DNA of 30,068 nt from a virus. Position numbers and translations under genes: made by a program. The stretch spans positions 1 through 30,068 of the IMG/VR virus record IMGVR_UViG_3300030012_002049; one strand, written 5' to 3'. This document shows, piece by piece, positions 15,178 to 22,109 of this stretch. Position 1 is the first letter of the stretch; each line of letters begins with the position of its first letter. Below the pieces are notes generated by a model that worked only from the letters and a program-made list of their open reading frames with translations, had not been told where the DNA came from and ran no database searches.

Positions 15178-15511
15178 TGTTAATTCTTAATTTTACAGGT
15201 TCGTTTCCTGATGTTAAATCTAATTCTGATTTCTCTACATATCCTCTTTTCTTACCTTTTGTTTTTAAATAGAATATCGTTGCAGGTGTACTACCATCTT
15301 TTATTTGGTTATGTAATTGACTTTCTGCAAAATCAAGTGCTATATTTTCTATTTCTTTTACCTGTTTAGCAAACTCTATGTCCTCTTTTAACCATTTGTA
15401 ATATGTGCTACGAGGTATGTTTGCTTGTTTACACGCAATAGTAACTACACCTAAACTATTTTCTAATGCTTGTAATATTGCTTCCTTTTTTATGTGTCTA
15501 CTTTTGTCCAT
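15158..15511 (-). CDS. terS: Terminase small subunit, 117 aa
   Basis: This protein recognises phage DNA and recruits the large terminase. The N-terminal helix-turn-helix (KEAILQALENSLGVVTIACK, then QANIPRSTYYKWLKED) is followed by a helical oligomerisation region (EIENIALDFAESQLHNQIKD) and TPATIFYLKTKGKKRGY, the pattern seen in many small terminases. The last part (SGNEPVKLRINIDGIEQ) may contact TerL. Its ATG overlaps the glycosyltransferase stop (TAATG), and its end overlaps terL, so the three genes are translationally coupled. Confidence 0.88.
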   Translation of the reverse strand: MDKSRHIKKEAILQALENSLGVVTIACKQANIPRSTYYKWLKEDIEFAKQVKEIENIALDFAESQLHNQIKDGSTPATIFYLKTKGKKRGYVEKSELDLTSGNEPVKLRINIDGIEQ

Positions 15512-16857
15512 TATTTACAATATTTATCTATATTTATATTATAATTAAATCCTCTTTCACTTAATATCCTTTTTATTTTTGTTTGTGGAAAAGCTTGACT
15601 TGCATAACCTAACTTAAATATAAAATTCTTAAAATCATTTAATACTATATTATTGTTATTGTCTAAATAATTTTTTATTTTTTTCCTAGATGTTTCTTTC
15701 TTAATATTGTCAATTATATTTTCTTTACCACCTTTAACCATATCTAAAAAATATTGATCAATTTTTTTTGCATGAGTATCTAATAACAATTTATCTTTTT
15801 CTTTATATTTATATTCTCTTATATTGTTATCTAACAATTTTGTAAGTATATTATATTGTTCTTCTTCTGTTTTAAATAAATATGGATAATCTTTATCTAC
15901 TAATTCAGGAAAAGTTACTTTGTTTGGAGCAATTATAAGTTGGTTGTTCATGATGCTTTCTGCTATACTAATACAAAATGTTTCGTGTTTACTATTTATT
16001 ACGTTTGCATGGCATTTGGATAATTCTTTTAAATAATCTGAATGTAAACTAAATGCCTTAATTTCTACGTATGGTTTATTTTCTACTTGTCCTAAATTAC
16101 CTCTATCTCCTGCTGTAACTATAACTTTAAATTTATGTCCTTCATCATGCAAACGATCAAACATAGCAAATGTGTCTTTCCAATTTTTATAACCATCTAA
16201 TCTGTGGTTGTATATAAACGTAAAAATATCATATTTGTTTTTACTATCTATTTTGTTGCAATATCCACCTATATCAACTATACTTTTTTCTTTTATTTTT
16301 TTTATTTGTTGTTCTGTCAAAACATCTTGTGCTTCTTCCATTAACATATTGTAGCAATGTTTTGTATGAAAATAATTTACGTCAGCACAAATACTACCCA
16401 TTAATTGATCTAGTAATATATGATAGCATGGTAAATAATTTGTAATTCTTTCCAGGCTCCTGTGTATTACATAATGGTGATAATTAAACACTTTTGTTCT
16501 AAAGTCATCAACAATAGTATCTTGAAAATACCTAAAATGATGTCCTTGTTCTACAACATTGTTCCATATTATATCAATTGCGTACTTATTATATATTTGT
16601 CTAAATACATTTGTATTAAGATGGATAACTTGATGTTTTTTACTTCTTGGAAAAGGCATCTGTAATATTTTAATATTCTTATCCAAATCATCTTTGTAGT
16701 ATTTTCTGTTCTTATCTAATATTAAGAAAAAATTATAATTACCTGTTTTTATTAATTTATTACATAATTGTTTTATTATTATATAATTGCTATCTGCGTT
16801 TATATTATCCACAGAAAACATTGGATATATTAATATGTTTAGTTTCGTACGTTGCAT
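15511..16857 (-). CDS. Glycosyltransferase, GT-B (group 1/GT4-like), 448 aa
   Basis: This is probably a GT-B fold transferase that adds a sugar to an unknown acceptor. The C-terminal Rossmann half begins with FTFIYNHRLDGYKNWKD (about 212-228) and contains the EX7E nucleotide-sugar signature, Glu292 and Glu300 in SKHETFCISIAESI, then NNQLIIAPNKVTFPELV. The N-terminal half (LNILIYPMFSVDNI) is divergent. Residues about 385-448 form an extra Lys-rich tail (IFKLGYASQAFPQTKIKRIL) that looks like a small helical binding domain. It lies between a ParB-like gene (18-nt overlap) and terS (TAATG overlap). The acceptor could be phage DNA, a virion protein or the host surface; no base-hydroxylating enzyme is seen. 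Confidence 0.78.
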   Translation of the reverse strand: MQRTKLNILIYPMFSVDNINADSNYIIIKQLCNKLIKTGNYNFFLILDKNRKYYKDDLDKNIKILQMPFPRSKKHQVIHLNTNVFRQIYNKYAIDIIWNNVVEQGHHFRYFQDTIVDDFRTKVFNYHHYVIHRSLERITNYLPCYHILLDQLMGSICADVNYFHTKHCYNMLMEEAQDVLTEQQIKKIKEKSIVDIGGYCNKIDSKNKYDIFTFIYNHRLDGYKNWKDTFAMFDRLHDEGHKFKVIVTAGDRGNLGQVENKPYVEIKAFSLHSDYLKELSKCHANVINSKHETFCISIAESIMNNQLIIAPNKVTFPELVDKDYPYLFKTEEEQYNILTKLLDNNIREYKYKEKDKLLLDTHAKKIDQYFLDMVKGGKENIIDNIKKETSRKKIKNYLDNNNNIVLNDFKNFIFKLGYASQAFPQTKIKRILSERGFNYNINIDKYCK

Positions 16858-17366
16858 GAAATATTATTAAATTTATCTATTAATGTTGTTAATTCAGAAA
16901 ATAAACTTTCATATTCTGTTCTTGGCACTTTCAATGTTATTACCACTTCGTTATTTTCAAAAGCATCTGTTCCTTCATCAAACATTTCCTCCTCGTAATT
17001 ATCATCTTCATTCTGCCATACATCTAATCCCCATTCGGCTAATTCTTTGGTGTTCCAATCATTGCCTAATAGATCCCAATCCCATTCACCAAAATTTACG
17101 TTATCTTTTACTATAAACTCTTGTTTTTGTTGATCACTTAATCCTGTTGCTATTTTAATAGGTATTTCTTTTAATCCAGCTTCTATACAAGCCTTATACC
17201 TCATGTTACCTCCTAATATAACTTTATTTTCATCAACAACTATTGGTCTTAGTTCTAACATTTCAGGAAATTCTTTTATACTATTTACTAATTTAGTAAA
17301 CTTGTCATTTTTTATAATCCTTGGATTATCACTGTTAGATGTTAATTCATGTATTTTTACTTTCAT
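16839..17366 (-). CDS. ParB/sulfiredoxin-like domain protein, 175 aa
   Basis: The N-terminal ~90 residues match the ParB/Srx nucleotide-binding fold: HELTSNSDNPRIIKNDKFTK, LRPIVVDENKVILGGNMRYK (the GG-N-RY turn corresponds to the ParB GEHR box), and EAGLKEIPIKIA. The middle IVKDNVNFGEWDWDLLGNDW is the segment that in many phages links this domain to a DNA methyltransferase; here no methyltransferase is attached. The C-terminal ~35 residues (EVVITLKVPRTEYESLFSEL) form a separate small domain. No ParA or centromere is visible, so partitioning is unlikely. Related phage proteins are linked to DNA modification or nuclease activity. The overlap with the glycosyltransferase suggests joint function. 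Confidence 0.8.
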   Translation of the reverse strand: MKVKIHELTSNSDNPRIIKNDKFTKLVNSIKEFPEMLELRPIVVDENKVILGGNMRYKACIEAGLKEIPIKIATGLSDQQKQEFIVKDNVNFGEWDWDLLGNDWNTKELAEWGLDVWQNEDDNYEEEMFDEGTDAFENNEVVITLKVPRTEYESLFSELTTLIDKFNNISCNVRN

Positions 17367-17375
17367 ATTATATAT

Positions 17376-17633
17376 TTAAAAATTATCGTTTATTCCTTTT
17401 TCTCCTGTTAGATTTTCTTTGGCTCTTTCCCAAAGTATATCTCTGTTTTTTGTTAATGTTGGTTCTGTTCTAATTAAATTAGGAAAACCATCAAACTCTT
17501 TTTCTATTTCTTGCATATATTTACCACAACTGCAAACAGCTTCTACTGTTCTAACTTTACCATCAATTACTTTTATGGTTGCTTTCTGCAATTCTTTTAT
17601 TTCTTTACAACATTTACATATAAATTTAATCAT
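17376..17633 (-). CDS. Small zinc-ribbon protein, 85 aa
   Basis: The function is unknown. Paired cysteines at residues 6-9 (CKCC) and 34-36 (CSCG) suggest one zinc ribbon, separated by a beta hairpin (TIKVIDGKVRTVEAV). The C-terminal part, FDGFPNLIRTEPTLTKNRDI, is a pattern I recall from small proteins of Bacteroidetes phages. It overlaps the end of the DUF3310 gene by 8 nt and lies 9 nt before the ParB-like gene. A role in DNA binding or as a small regulator is possible; nothing in the sequence decides it. Confidence 0.65.
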   Translation of the reverse strand: MIKFICKCCKEIKELQKATIKVIDGKVRTVEAVCSCGKYMQEIEKEFDGFPNLIRTEPTLTKNRDILWERAKENLTGEKGINDNF

Positions 17634-17850
17634 GTTTATTAATTTTATCTAATTCAAAATACAAATGATTAATTGCTTTTTCTATACATTCTTTTGGTGT
17701 TTTGTGTTTGTTGTTTGCTCTTAATAGATATGTAACAGCATTGCCAACATTATATCCTAAATTATAATCTTCTATAATTTTACGAGCCTCATAACCATAT
17801 ACTTTACCAATATAGTAATTAGGTATTGGAAATTTTTTCTTGTTCTTCAT
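17626..17850 (-). CDS. DUF3310-family protein, 74 aa
   Basis: The protein matches DUF3310 over most of its length: PIPNYYIGKVYGYEARKIIE, DYNLGYNVGNAVTYLLRAN, then a helix ECIEKAINHLYFELDKI. DUF3310 occurs in phage T7 gp1.7, a nucleotide kinase, but most short members have no tested activity, and this one lacks the longer T7 N-terminal part. It may act in nucleotide metabolism during phage replication. It starts within the end of the membrane protein gene (32-nt overlap) and overlaps the zinc-ribbon gene by 8 nt. Its closeness to the ParB-like and glycosyltransferase genes is noted as a possible functional link. Confidence 0.8.
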   Translation of the reverse strand: MKNKKKFPIPNYYIGKVYGYEARKIIEDYNLGYNVGNAVTYLLRANNKHKTPKECIEKAINHLYFELDKINKHD

Positions 17851-17971
17851 ATTTTTTTAAGTTGTCTTTTAGTTTGTGCATTTCATGTAGGTCTGCTTTA
17901 TATTCTAAATAACTAATAATTATAAATGCAAACACAAAAAAACCTACTATTATTCCTATTATTATTGCCAT
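17819..17971 (-). CDS. Small single-pass membrane protein, 50 aa
   Basis: I chose the ATG at 17971 because it follows the upstream stop by one base (TAATATG), the same junction as between the genes at 29689 and 29687. An ATG at 17983 or a longer form to 18016 is possible. Residues 2-21 form one membrane helix (AIIIGIIVGFFVFAFIIISY), followed by a charged helix of coiled-coil type (EYKADLHEMHKLKDNLKKYE). This is the layout of a small inner-membrane protein such as an i-spanin or superinfection-exclusion peptide, but it lies far from the lysis genes. The function is unknown. Confidence 0.6.
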   Translation of the reverse strand: MAIIIGIIVGFFVFAFIIISYLEYKADLHEMHKLKDNLKKYEEQEKISNT

Positions 17972-17972
17972 A

Positions 17973-18371
17973 TTATTCATATTGTTTGTATAATTGTGTA
18001 ATACCTTTTCTAACACTATTTAGACAAGTACGACAGTTTGTTCCTTGATCATAATTAGTATTAAATATTGTATTATATAACTCAATCATTTTTTTCTTTG
18101 TTTCAACATCTTTTGCTTTACCTGTTTTTATATCAGGATATATATTTTTTATTTCCTCTATTATTTCATTTGGTAATGTATCTGGTATTTCTATATCTGT
18201 TGTTTTATTCCAATATTTCTTTGGGCATGATAAATGCGATAAACGTGCTTTTATTTTCATAAAACACAAACAAATTCCACATTGTCCTGTCAATTCAAAA
18301 TAGTGTTTGCAACTTTTACAGATAGCTAACCTATCTTTATAAACCTCATCTGTTGTAAAAAATCTATTCAC
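17973..18371 (-). CDS. Cys-rich zinc-binding phage protein, 132 aa
   Basis: The function is unknown. The N-terminal half has a treble-cleft or zinc-ribbon pattern: CKSC (residues 18-21), CGICLC (31-36) and CPKKYW (49-54). A second Cys pair, NCRTC, lies near residue 115 in the C-terminal helix. I recall similar proteins in Bacteroidetes phages, often near late regulators. The start overlaps the end of the sigma-like gene by 8 nt, which suggests the two are made together. The zinc-binding part could contact RNA polymerase or DNA, an inference from neighbourhood only. Confidence 0.68.
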   Translation of the reverse strand: MNRFFTTDEVYKDRLAICKSCKHYFELTGQCGICLCFMKIKARLSHLSCPKKYWNKTTDIEIPDTLPNEIIEEIKNIYPDIKTGKAKDVETKKKMIELYNTIFNTNYDQGTNCRTCLNSVRKGITQLYKQYE

Positions 18372-18918
18372 TAATTTCTTTTTTTATTATTTCTCTTACC
18401 TTGTCAATTGTAGTAAATAAACTGTTTCTGCTTATTTTTGTTTTTTTTGCTAAACTATCCAACGTATTATCGTCATAATAATATAACTCAAATACTTTTT
18501 TTTCGTACCAATGTACTGTGTCCAATATCGCATCTATTTTATCTAATTTTATTATTTGACTATTATCCACTTTAATTTCAGGTAAATTTTGTAAATATTT
18601 TCTAATTGTTTTATGATTTAATGTGGTGTTTGTTTCATATATACTATCTATATGAGTATAATATTTTTTGTACTTATAATAAAATGGACTTCTTGTTGAT
18701 GTCAAGGCTCTTTTTAATACAACCGCACCAAAACCTATAATTCCTTTTTTACCATCTTTATCATATATTTTTTTAAGTGTTTGTGGGTTCATTTGTAAAA
18801 AATAAACCATAAGTTCCTGTACTGCGTCCTCTATATCTGTGGTGTTTGTTGTTAATCCATAACACATTTTTTTAAAATGATCACTCAATTTTGATATTTC
18901 ATAATATATTTTATTCAT
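18364..18918 (-). CDS. Sigma-70-like phage transcription factor, 184 aa
   Basis: This is probably a divergent sigma factor that redirects host RNA polymerase. Residues about 8-90 are helical and resemble region 2 (TTDIEDAVQELMVYFLQMNP, later VLKRALTSTRSPFYYKYKKY). Residues about 135-182 fit region 4, with a helix-turn-helix (HWYEKKVFELYYYDDNTLDS, then LAKKTKISRNSLFTTIDKVR). The length matches small ECF-type sigma proteins, but the family match is weak and the linker is unusual. It overlaps neighbours by 8 nt on both sides. If real, it would switch on structural genes; the repeated leader at 1204, 4368 and 13810 is a possible target. Confidence 0.65.
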   Translation of the reverse strand: MNKIYYEISKLSDHFKKMCYGLTTNTTDIEDAVQELMVYFLQMNPQTLKKIYDKDGKKGIIGFGAVVLKRALTSTRSPFYYKYKKYYTHIDSIYETNTTLNHKTIRKYLQNLPEIKVDNSQIIKLDKIDAILDTVHWYEKKVFELYYYDDNTLDSLAKKTKISRNSLFTTIDKVREIIKKEISE

Positions 18919-19267
18919 GTGTTGGTTTAATATTTTCCATCTTGTTCACTACATCTTGTAGTATTTCATTTAATAGAATTTTGTAGGAATTTATTTTTTT
19001 TTCGTTTCTTTTCGTTTTAATACCTGCAAAATATCCATTTACCATTACAGACATATTTACTGGTATGATCATCAACCAATCGTACCAATTATTTTGTTTT
19101 ACGCTTTCACCATATCCATTATGGTACTCTATAATAATATGATATACTTCCATAAAATCATTCCATTTGTTATCGTTGGAAATTTCTCTTACGAACTCTT
19201 TAATAAGTGTTAAATAATTATTGATGGTTGTTTTATGCAGATTATTAGCATAGATCGGTTTGTCCAT
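18911..19267 (-). CDS. Hypothetical protein, 118 aa
   Basis: I do not recognise this gene. It encodes a mostly helical protein with a hydrophobic middle (WYDWLMIIPVNMSVMVNGYF, about 61-80) that is too broken by polar and Pro residues for a confident membrane segment. The C-terminus is basic and helical (KTKRNEKKINSYKILLNEIL). It lies 22 nt after ninG and overlaps the sigma-like gene by 8 nt. Position suggests an early or middle function in recombination or transcription control, but nothing in the sequence proves it. Confidence 0.6.
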   Translation of the reverse strand: MDKPIYANNLHKTTINNYLTLIKEFVREISNDNKWNDFMEVYHIIIEYHNGYGESVKQNNWYDWLMIIPVNMSVMVNGYFAGIKTKRNEKKINSYKILLNEILQDVVNKMENIKPTHE

Positions 19268-19289
19268 GCAAACAAATGTAAGAAAATTT

Positions 19290-19703
19290 TTATATAATTC
19301 CTTTTTCTTTTTTTAAGTTATTAACAAGTGCTTTATAATAACGTATGTTATGTTCGTATTCTACTCTAGAAATTTTTACTGTTGATGTGGATAATATTTT
19401 TAACTCATTTGCTGTACCATCACCGTATTTTGCATTGATATTTAAACCAAATTTCCATTGCTCTCCTTGTCCAAACATATTACATTTTACGCATTGGACT
19501 TGGCAATTTTGCTCATTCCAACGAGTAGCATGATGTCTACGACTTTGGAAATGCCCACATTGTAATTTTTTATAATGATCAATTTTACCACAAGTAAAGC
19601 ATTGACTTATTCCTTCTACAGTTGCTTCTCTTAATCTTATGTATAAACTAAACCATTTGTCTAATTCTTTTTTAAGTTTACTAATAGATTTAGTAGGTGT
19701 CAT
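19290..19703 (-). CDS. ninG: NinG/Rap-like recombination protein, 137 aa
   Basis: This matches the phage lambda NinG (Rap) family, which acts on recombination intermediates (Holliday junctions and D-loops). The zinc/nuclease core is clear: CFTCGK (residues 35-40), QCGHFQSRRHHATRWNEQNC (48-67), and QCVKCNMFGQGEQWKFG (70-86). The spacing of Cys, His and Asn residues is that of a His-Me/HNH-type fold. The protein is shorter than lambda NinG (204 aa), lacking part of the termini. It overlaps the upstream gene by 14 nt and sits in the recombination/replication block with the ERF-like and SSB-like genes. Confidence 0.88.
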   Translation of the reverse strand: MTPTKSISKLKKELDKWFSLYIRLREATVEGISQCFTCGKIDHYKKLQCGHFQSRRHHATRWNEQNCQVQCVKCNMFGQGEQWKFGLNINAKYGDGTANELKILSTSTVKISRVEYEHNIRYYKALVNNLKKEKGII

Positions 19704-20061
19704 ATTTACCTATAACGTATGGTCTTGTTGATTTGTTCGGTAATTCACAACTAAGATTTATATTATATCCTAATTTTGCTTTCATTTTATCTTGTTGTTT
19801 TGTTTGTCTGTTGTTGTACATATTACCTCTTAGATGTTTATTTTCTTCTTGTACTTTTCTTCTCATTCTTGTAATACCTTCAGGACTTTTAAATTGTTTG
19901 TTAGCTAATAAAGATAGGAATTTATGTGCTGTTATTTCTTTAGTATCTATACCATTAACATTGCATTGATTTGTCCAATATCTAGCTAATAGTTTAAAAT
20001 CACAATCTCTAAGTCTAATATCATTCGTTAATAATGTTTTAATAATTTGTTTTGATTTCAT
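19690..20061 (-). CDS. Conserved phage protein near ninG, 123 aa
   Basis: The function is unknown. The N-terminal helix contains LTNDIRLRDCDFKLLARYWT, and the middle contains SPEGITRMRRKVQEENKHLR with a later RPYVIGKYDTY ending. The 'RDdD..L...yW' and 'I.R.RrklQE..p.LRG' patterns are ones I recall from small conserved phage proteins in replication/recombination blocks. The many Arg and Lys residues in the C-terminal half suggest nucleic-acid binding. It overlaps the 122-aa gene by 4 nt (ATGA) and ninG by 14 nt, so it is co-translated with NinG and may assist in recombination. Confidence 0.65.
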   Translation of the reverse strand: MKSKQIIKTLLTNDIRLRDCDFKLLARYWTNQCNVNGIDTKEITAHKFLSLLANKQFKSPEGITRMRRKVQEENKHLRGNMYNNRQTKQQDKMKAKLGYNINLSCELPNKSTRPYVIGKYDTY

Positions 20062-20426
20062 TTTAATAAATTTTTAGGTTCATGATAATATGGTACTTGT
20101 TTTGGATTTACATTACATCTATGCACTTGATGTTCTGCATAATCAACAACTTTTTTGTGTTTGATCACCCATTTAAAATAAGTAGGTATATTTAATTTAA
20201 GATAAGTTTGTGTTATATCTCTAACTCCTTCATAAAAAGCGTCTTGTATTTGATAAACATACATATTTTTGAATTTATTATTTATTTTTAAATCATTTGC
20301 AAATATTTTTGCTTGTCCAACCATTGTTTCAGCTTCTAAATTACCATCCATTTCTACATTTGCTTTTGCTATAAATTTGTATATGTGTTTGTTCAGTTCT
20401 TCTAAACTTATATCTTTTATATTCAT
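20058..20426 (-). CDS. Hypothetical helical protein, 122 aa
   Basis: I do not recognise a named family. The protein is alpha-helical: an N-terminal helix (SLEELNKHIYKFIAKANVEM), a middle segment (AKIFANDLKINNKFKNMYVY), and a basic C-terminus with VDYAEHQVHRCNVNPKQVP. It lies in the replication block, overlapping the neighbouring genes by 4 nt on each side. Such mid-size helical proteins beside a replication initiator are sometimes helicase loaders, but no ATP-binding motif is present, so that is not claimed. Confidence 0.6.
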   Translation of the reverse strand: MNIKDISLEELNKHIYKFIAKANVEMDGNLEAETMVGQAKIFANDLKINNKFKNMYVYQIQDAFYEGVRDITQTYLKLNIPTYFKWVIKHKKVVDYAEHQVHRCNVNPKQVPYYHEPKNLLK

Positions 20427-20635
20427 TTGCAGTTTTTACATTGTGTTAAATATTCAATAATCATTTGATTAAATTGTTCTGGATTATCTTTTTGCCATTT
20501 ATCTAATTCATAATCTGTCCATGGTTTACCATTTTCATCTTCTGCATAAGATAAATAAGCATCACAAAATTTAGGATAATCACTCATTTTGATGTTGTCA
20601 ATTTCATAACATTTTAAGTCCTTTTTCATATTCAT
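20423..20635 (-). CDS. Small conserved phage protein, 70 aa
   Basis: The function is unknown. The sequence has the pattern IDNIKMSDYPKFCDAYLSYA, followed by a helix (YELDKWQKDNPEQFNQMIIE) and a C-terminal CKNC. I recall the 'DYPdFCDA...A...g..ltd.EL' pattern from small uncharacterised phage proteins. It overlaps the replication initiator by 32 nt and the next gene by 4 nt. ATGs at codons 1 and 3 are both possible starts; the N-terminal part looks conserved with relatives, so I keep the long form. Confidence 0.6.
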   Translation of the reverse strand: MNMKKDLKCYEIDNIKMSDYPKFCDAYLSYAEDENGKPWTDYELDKWQKDNPEQFNQMIIEYLTQCKNCK

Positions 20636-21221
20636 TTATTTGATTTTTAAGTTTACCTTTGTTTTTATCTCTACGTTCCCATGTTCTAACAGCTGATTTC
20701 CAACATTTCATTTTATTTTTACCTATCATCCAATTTTTACTTTCATAAAAATCCATAAAAGCAAAAGCATCAACATAATTTTTTCTTTCAAAACAATACA
20801 AAATAATATCATTAATTTTAGGTTTAACAAAACGTTTATTACTATATGTAATATTATTACTATCATATACTTTAGTATTATTATTATCAGTTAACTTTTC
20901 TTTATTAGATGTAGTTAACTTTGGTTGTGTAGGCTCATTAACTATAGTTATATACCTAATTTCTATTTCTTTGCTATCATTTTTGTAAACAACTTTGCGA
21001 TTAATATAATTTTTTTGTTCTAATGCTTTTAACCATTTTTGTATTGATACCTTAGATACATTGTACAAATCAGCAAAATATTTGGTACTTGCAGTGCATT
21101 TGCCATTCATGTTGCACAATGCAGAAATTTCAGCATATAACAATTTTGCATTTGGTGGTAAATCATGATCATAACGCACATTTGCAGTTAATACAGCATA
21201 GTAATTAGGTTTATCCTTCAT
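20604..21221 (-). CDS. Winged-helix replication protein, 205 aa
   Basis: This is probably the replication initiator or organiser. The N-terminal domain is a winged helix of the HTH_36/replication-protein type: NYYAVLTANVRYDHDLPPNA, KLLYAEISALCNMNGKCTAS, YFADLYNVSKVSIQKWLKAL (about 45-70), then EQKNYINRKVVY. A polar, Asn/Thr-rich linker (about 95-130) follows. The C-terminal domain (YVDAFAFMDFYESKNWMIGK, then NKMKCWKSAVRTWERR) is the DnaD-like ending common in phage replication proteins, thought to bind DNA or recruit host helicase. The start overlaps the DnaA-like gene by 11 nt. The Asn-rich linker is the kind of place where phage origins sometimes lie, but no clear iterons are visible. Confidence 0.82.
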   Translation of the reverse strand: MKDKPNYYAVLTANVRYDHDLPPNAKLLYAEISALCNMNGKCTASTKYFADLYNVSKVSIQKWLKALEQKNYINRKVVYKNDSKEIEIRYITIVNEPTQPKLTTSNKEKLTDNNNTKVYDSNNITYSNKRFVKPKINDIILYCFERKNYVDAFAFMDFYESKNWMIGKNKMKCWKSAVRTWERRDKNKGKLKNQINEYEKGLKML

Positions 21222-21759
21222 AAGTTTTATACTTTATTTTTATTTTATATTCATTAAAAACATTTTTTATAATTGCTATATCATCTGTAAAATTAAAACA
21301 ATCACTAAAAAAATGATGTTCTACAACTCCATCGAATGTTGTTTTTGTTTGCAATATTATACAGATATCTGGTATATTATATGTTTTTATATTTACTTTA
21401 CTGATAAATATATTAAATTCTTCTGTATCTAAAAATTGTTTTTTGTCTAATTCAATTTTTTTATACGTTTTTAATATTTCAAAATAATCTTTTCTATATT
21501 CCTTATTATATAAACCTGCACCTTCCATATTTGATTTATGTTGTTTTATATAATAGTACATACCTGTTCTATCCCTGTTTAGTTGTTTAGCTACAATTCT
21601 TTTTCTTATATTTGTTTTGTATATTGCAATATATCCAACCATTTGCCTTGCAGTTGATAATTCTCTTTTTCTACTTTTTGTTTTAAAATCATCTTTAGAT
21701 ATTTTAAAATAATTGCAAGTAATATCTATTAAATTTTCTAATTCTTTTATTTCATTCAT
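21211..21759 (-). CDS. Stand-alone DnaA domain IV-like protein, 182 aa
   Basis: Residues about 5-80 resemble the C-terminal DNA-binding domain of DnaA: ITCNYFKISKDDFKTKSRKR, ELSTARQMVGYIAIYKT, and IVAKQLNRDRTGMYYYIKQH. The last aligns with the DnaA signature GRDHSTV.HA, with Arg kept and His-Ser replaced. No AAA+ ATPase domain is present, so it cannot be a full DnaA. The remaining ~100 residues (EYRKDYFEILKTYKKIELDK, later CIILQTKTTFDGVVEHHFFS) are of unknown fold. It may bind DnaA-box-like sites in the phage or host origin and help load, or compete with, host DnaA. It is directly upstream of the replication initiator. Confidence 0.78.
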   Translation of the reverse strand: MNEIKELENLIDITCNYFKISKDDFKTKSRKRELSTARQMVGYIAIYKTNIRKRIVAKQLNRDRTGMYYYIKQHKSNMEGAGLYNKEYRKDYFEILKTYKKIELDKKQFLDTEEFNIFISKVNIKTYNIPDICIILQTKTTFDGVVEHHFFSDCFNFTDDIAIIKNVFNEYKIKIKYKTYEG

Positions 21760-21769
21760 AATATTTTAT

Positions 21770-22105
21770 TTAAAAAGGTAAATCATCATCTTCACTATTA
21801 TTTAATACATTAGTAGGTATTTGATCACTTAAATCTTTGTTACCAAAAAACCAACCTCTTATTTTGTTGTAATATTTTCCATTGTATTCTTGTGAATATA
21901 CATTAGCAAATATTGTAATAGTTTCTCCTATATCAAATTTATCTAATTTATCCACTTTATCTCCAAAAGCTTCAACACTAATAATTTTATTATATTCTTC
22001 TTGTGGTCTTTCTATAATTGCTTCTTGTACACGCCATTCTTTACCATTTTTACCAACCCCTGTTTTTAATTCAGTTTTCTTAATTATAATTCCTTCTATT
22101 TTCAT
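21770..22105 (-). CDS. DUF3127-family SSB-like protein, 111 aa
   Basis: The protein matches DUF3127, an OB-fold family common in Bacteroidetes: MKIEGIIIKKTELKTGVGKN, EWRVQEAIIERPQEEY, FDIGETITIFANVYSQEYNG, YYNKIRGWFFG. The tail ends in EDDDLPF, an acidic tip like that of bacterial single-stranded DNA-binding proteins, which recruits partner enzymes. It likely serves as the phage SSB in replication and recombination. It is next to the ERF-like annealing protein (4-nt gap), a common SSB/annealase pairing. The start has an ATATTATG context. Confidence 0.85.
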   Translation of the reverse strand: MKIEGIIIKKTELKTGVGKNGKEWRVQEAIIERPQEEYNKIISVEAFGDKVDKLDKFDIGETITIFANVYSQEYNGKYYNKIRGWFFGNKDLSDQIPTNVLNNSEDDDLPF

Positions 22106-22109
22106 AATA

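Noticed and set aside
16839-17366. Plasmid-type partition system based on the ParB-like gene
   Set aside because: No ParA ATPase or centromere-like repeats are present, and the gene overlaps a glycosyltransferase; the domain has other phage uses.
12425-19394. Perfect DnaA-box 9-mers (TTATCCACA or complement) at 12425-12433, 16805-16813 and 19386-19394
   Set aside because: They are kilobases apart inside coding genes, not clustered, and not far above chance for this base composition. They do not mark an origin, though they could matter for the DnaA-like protein.
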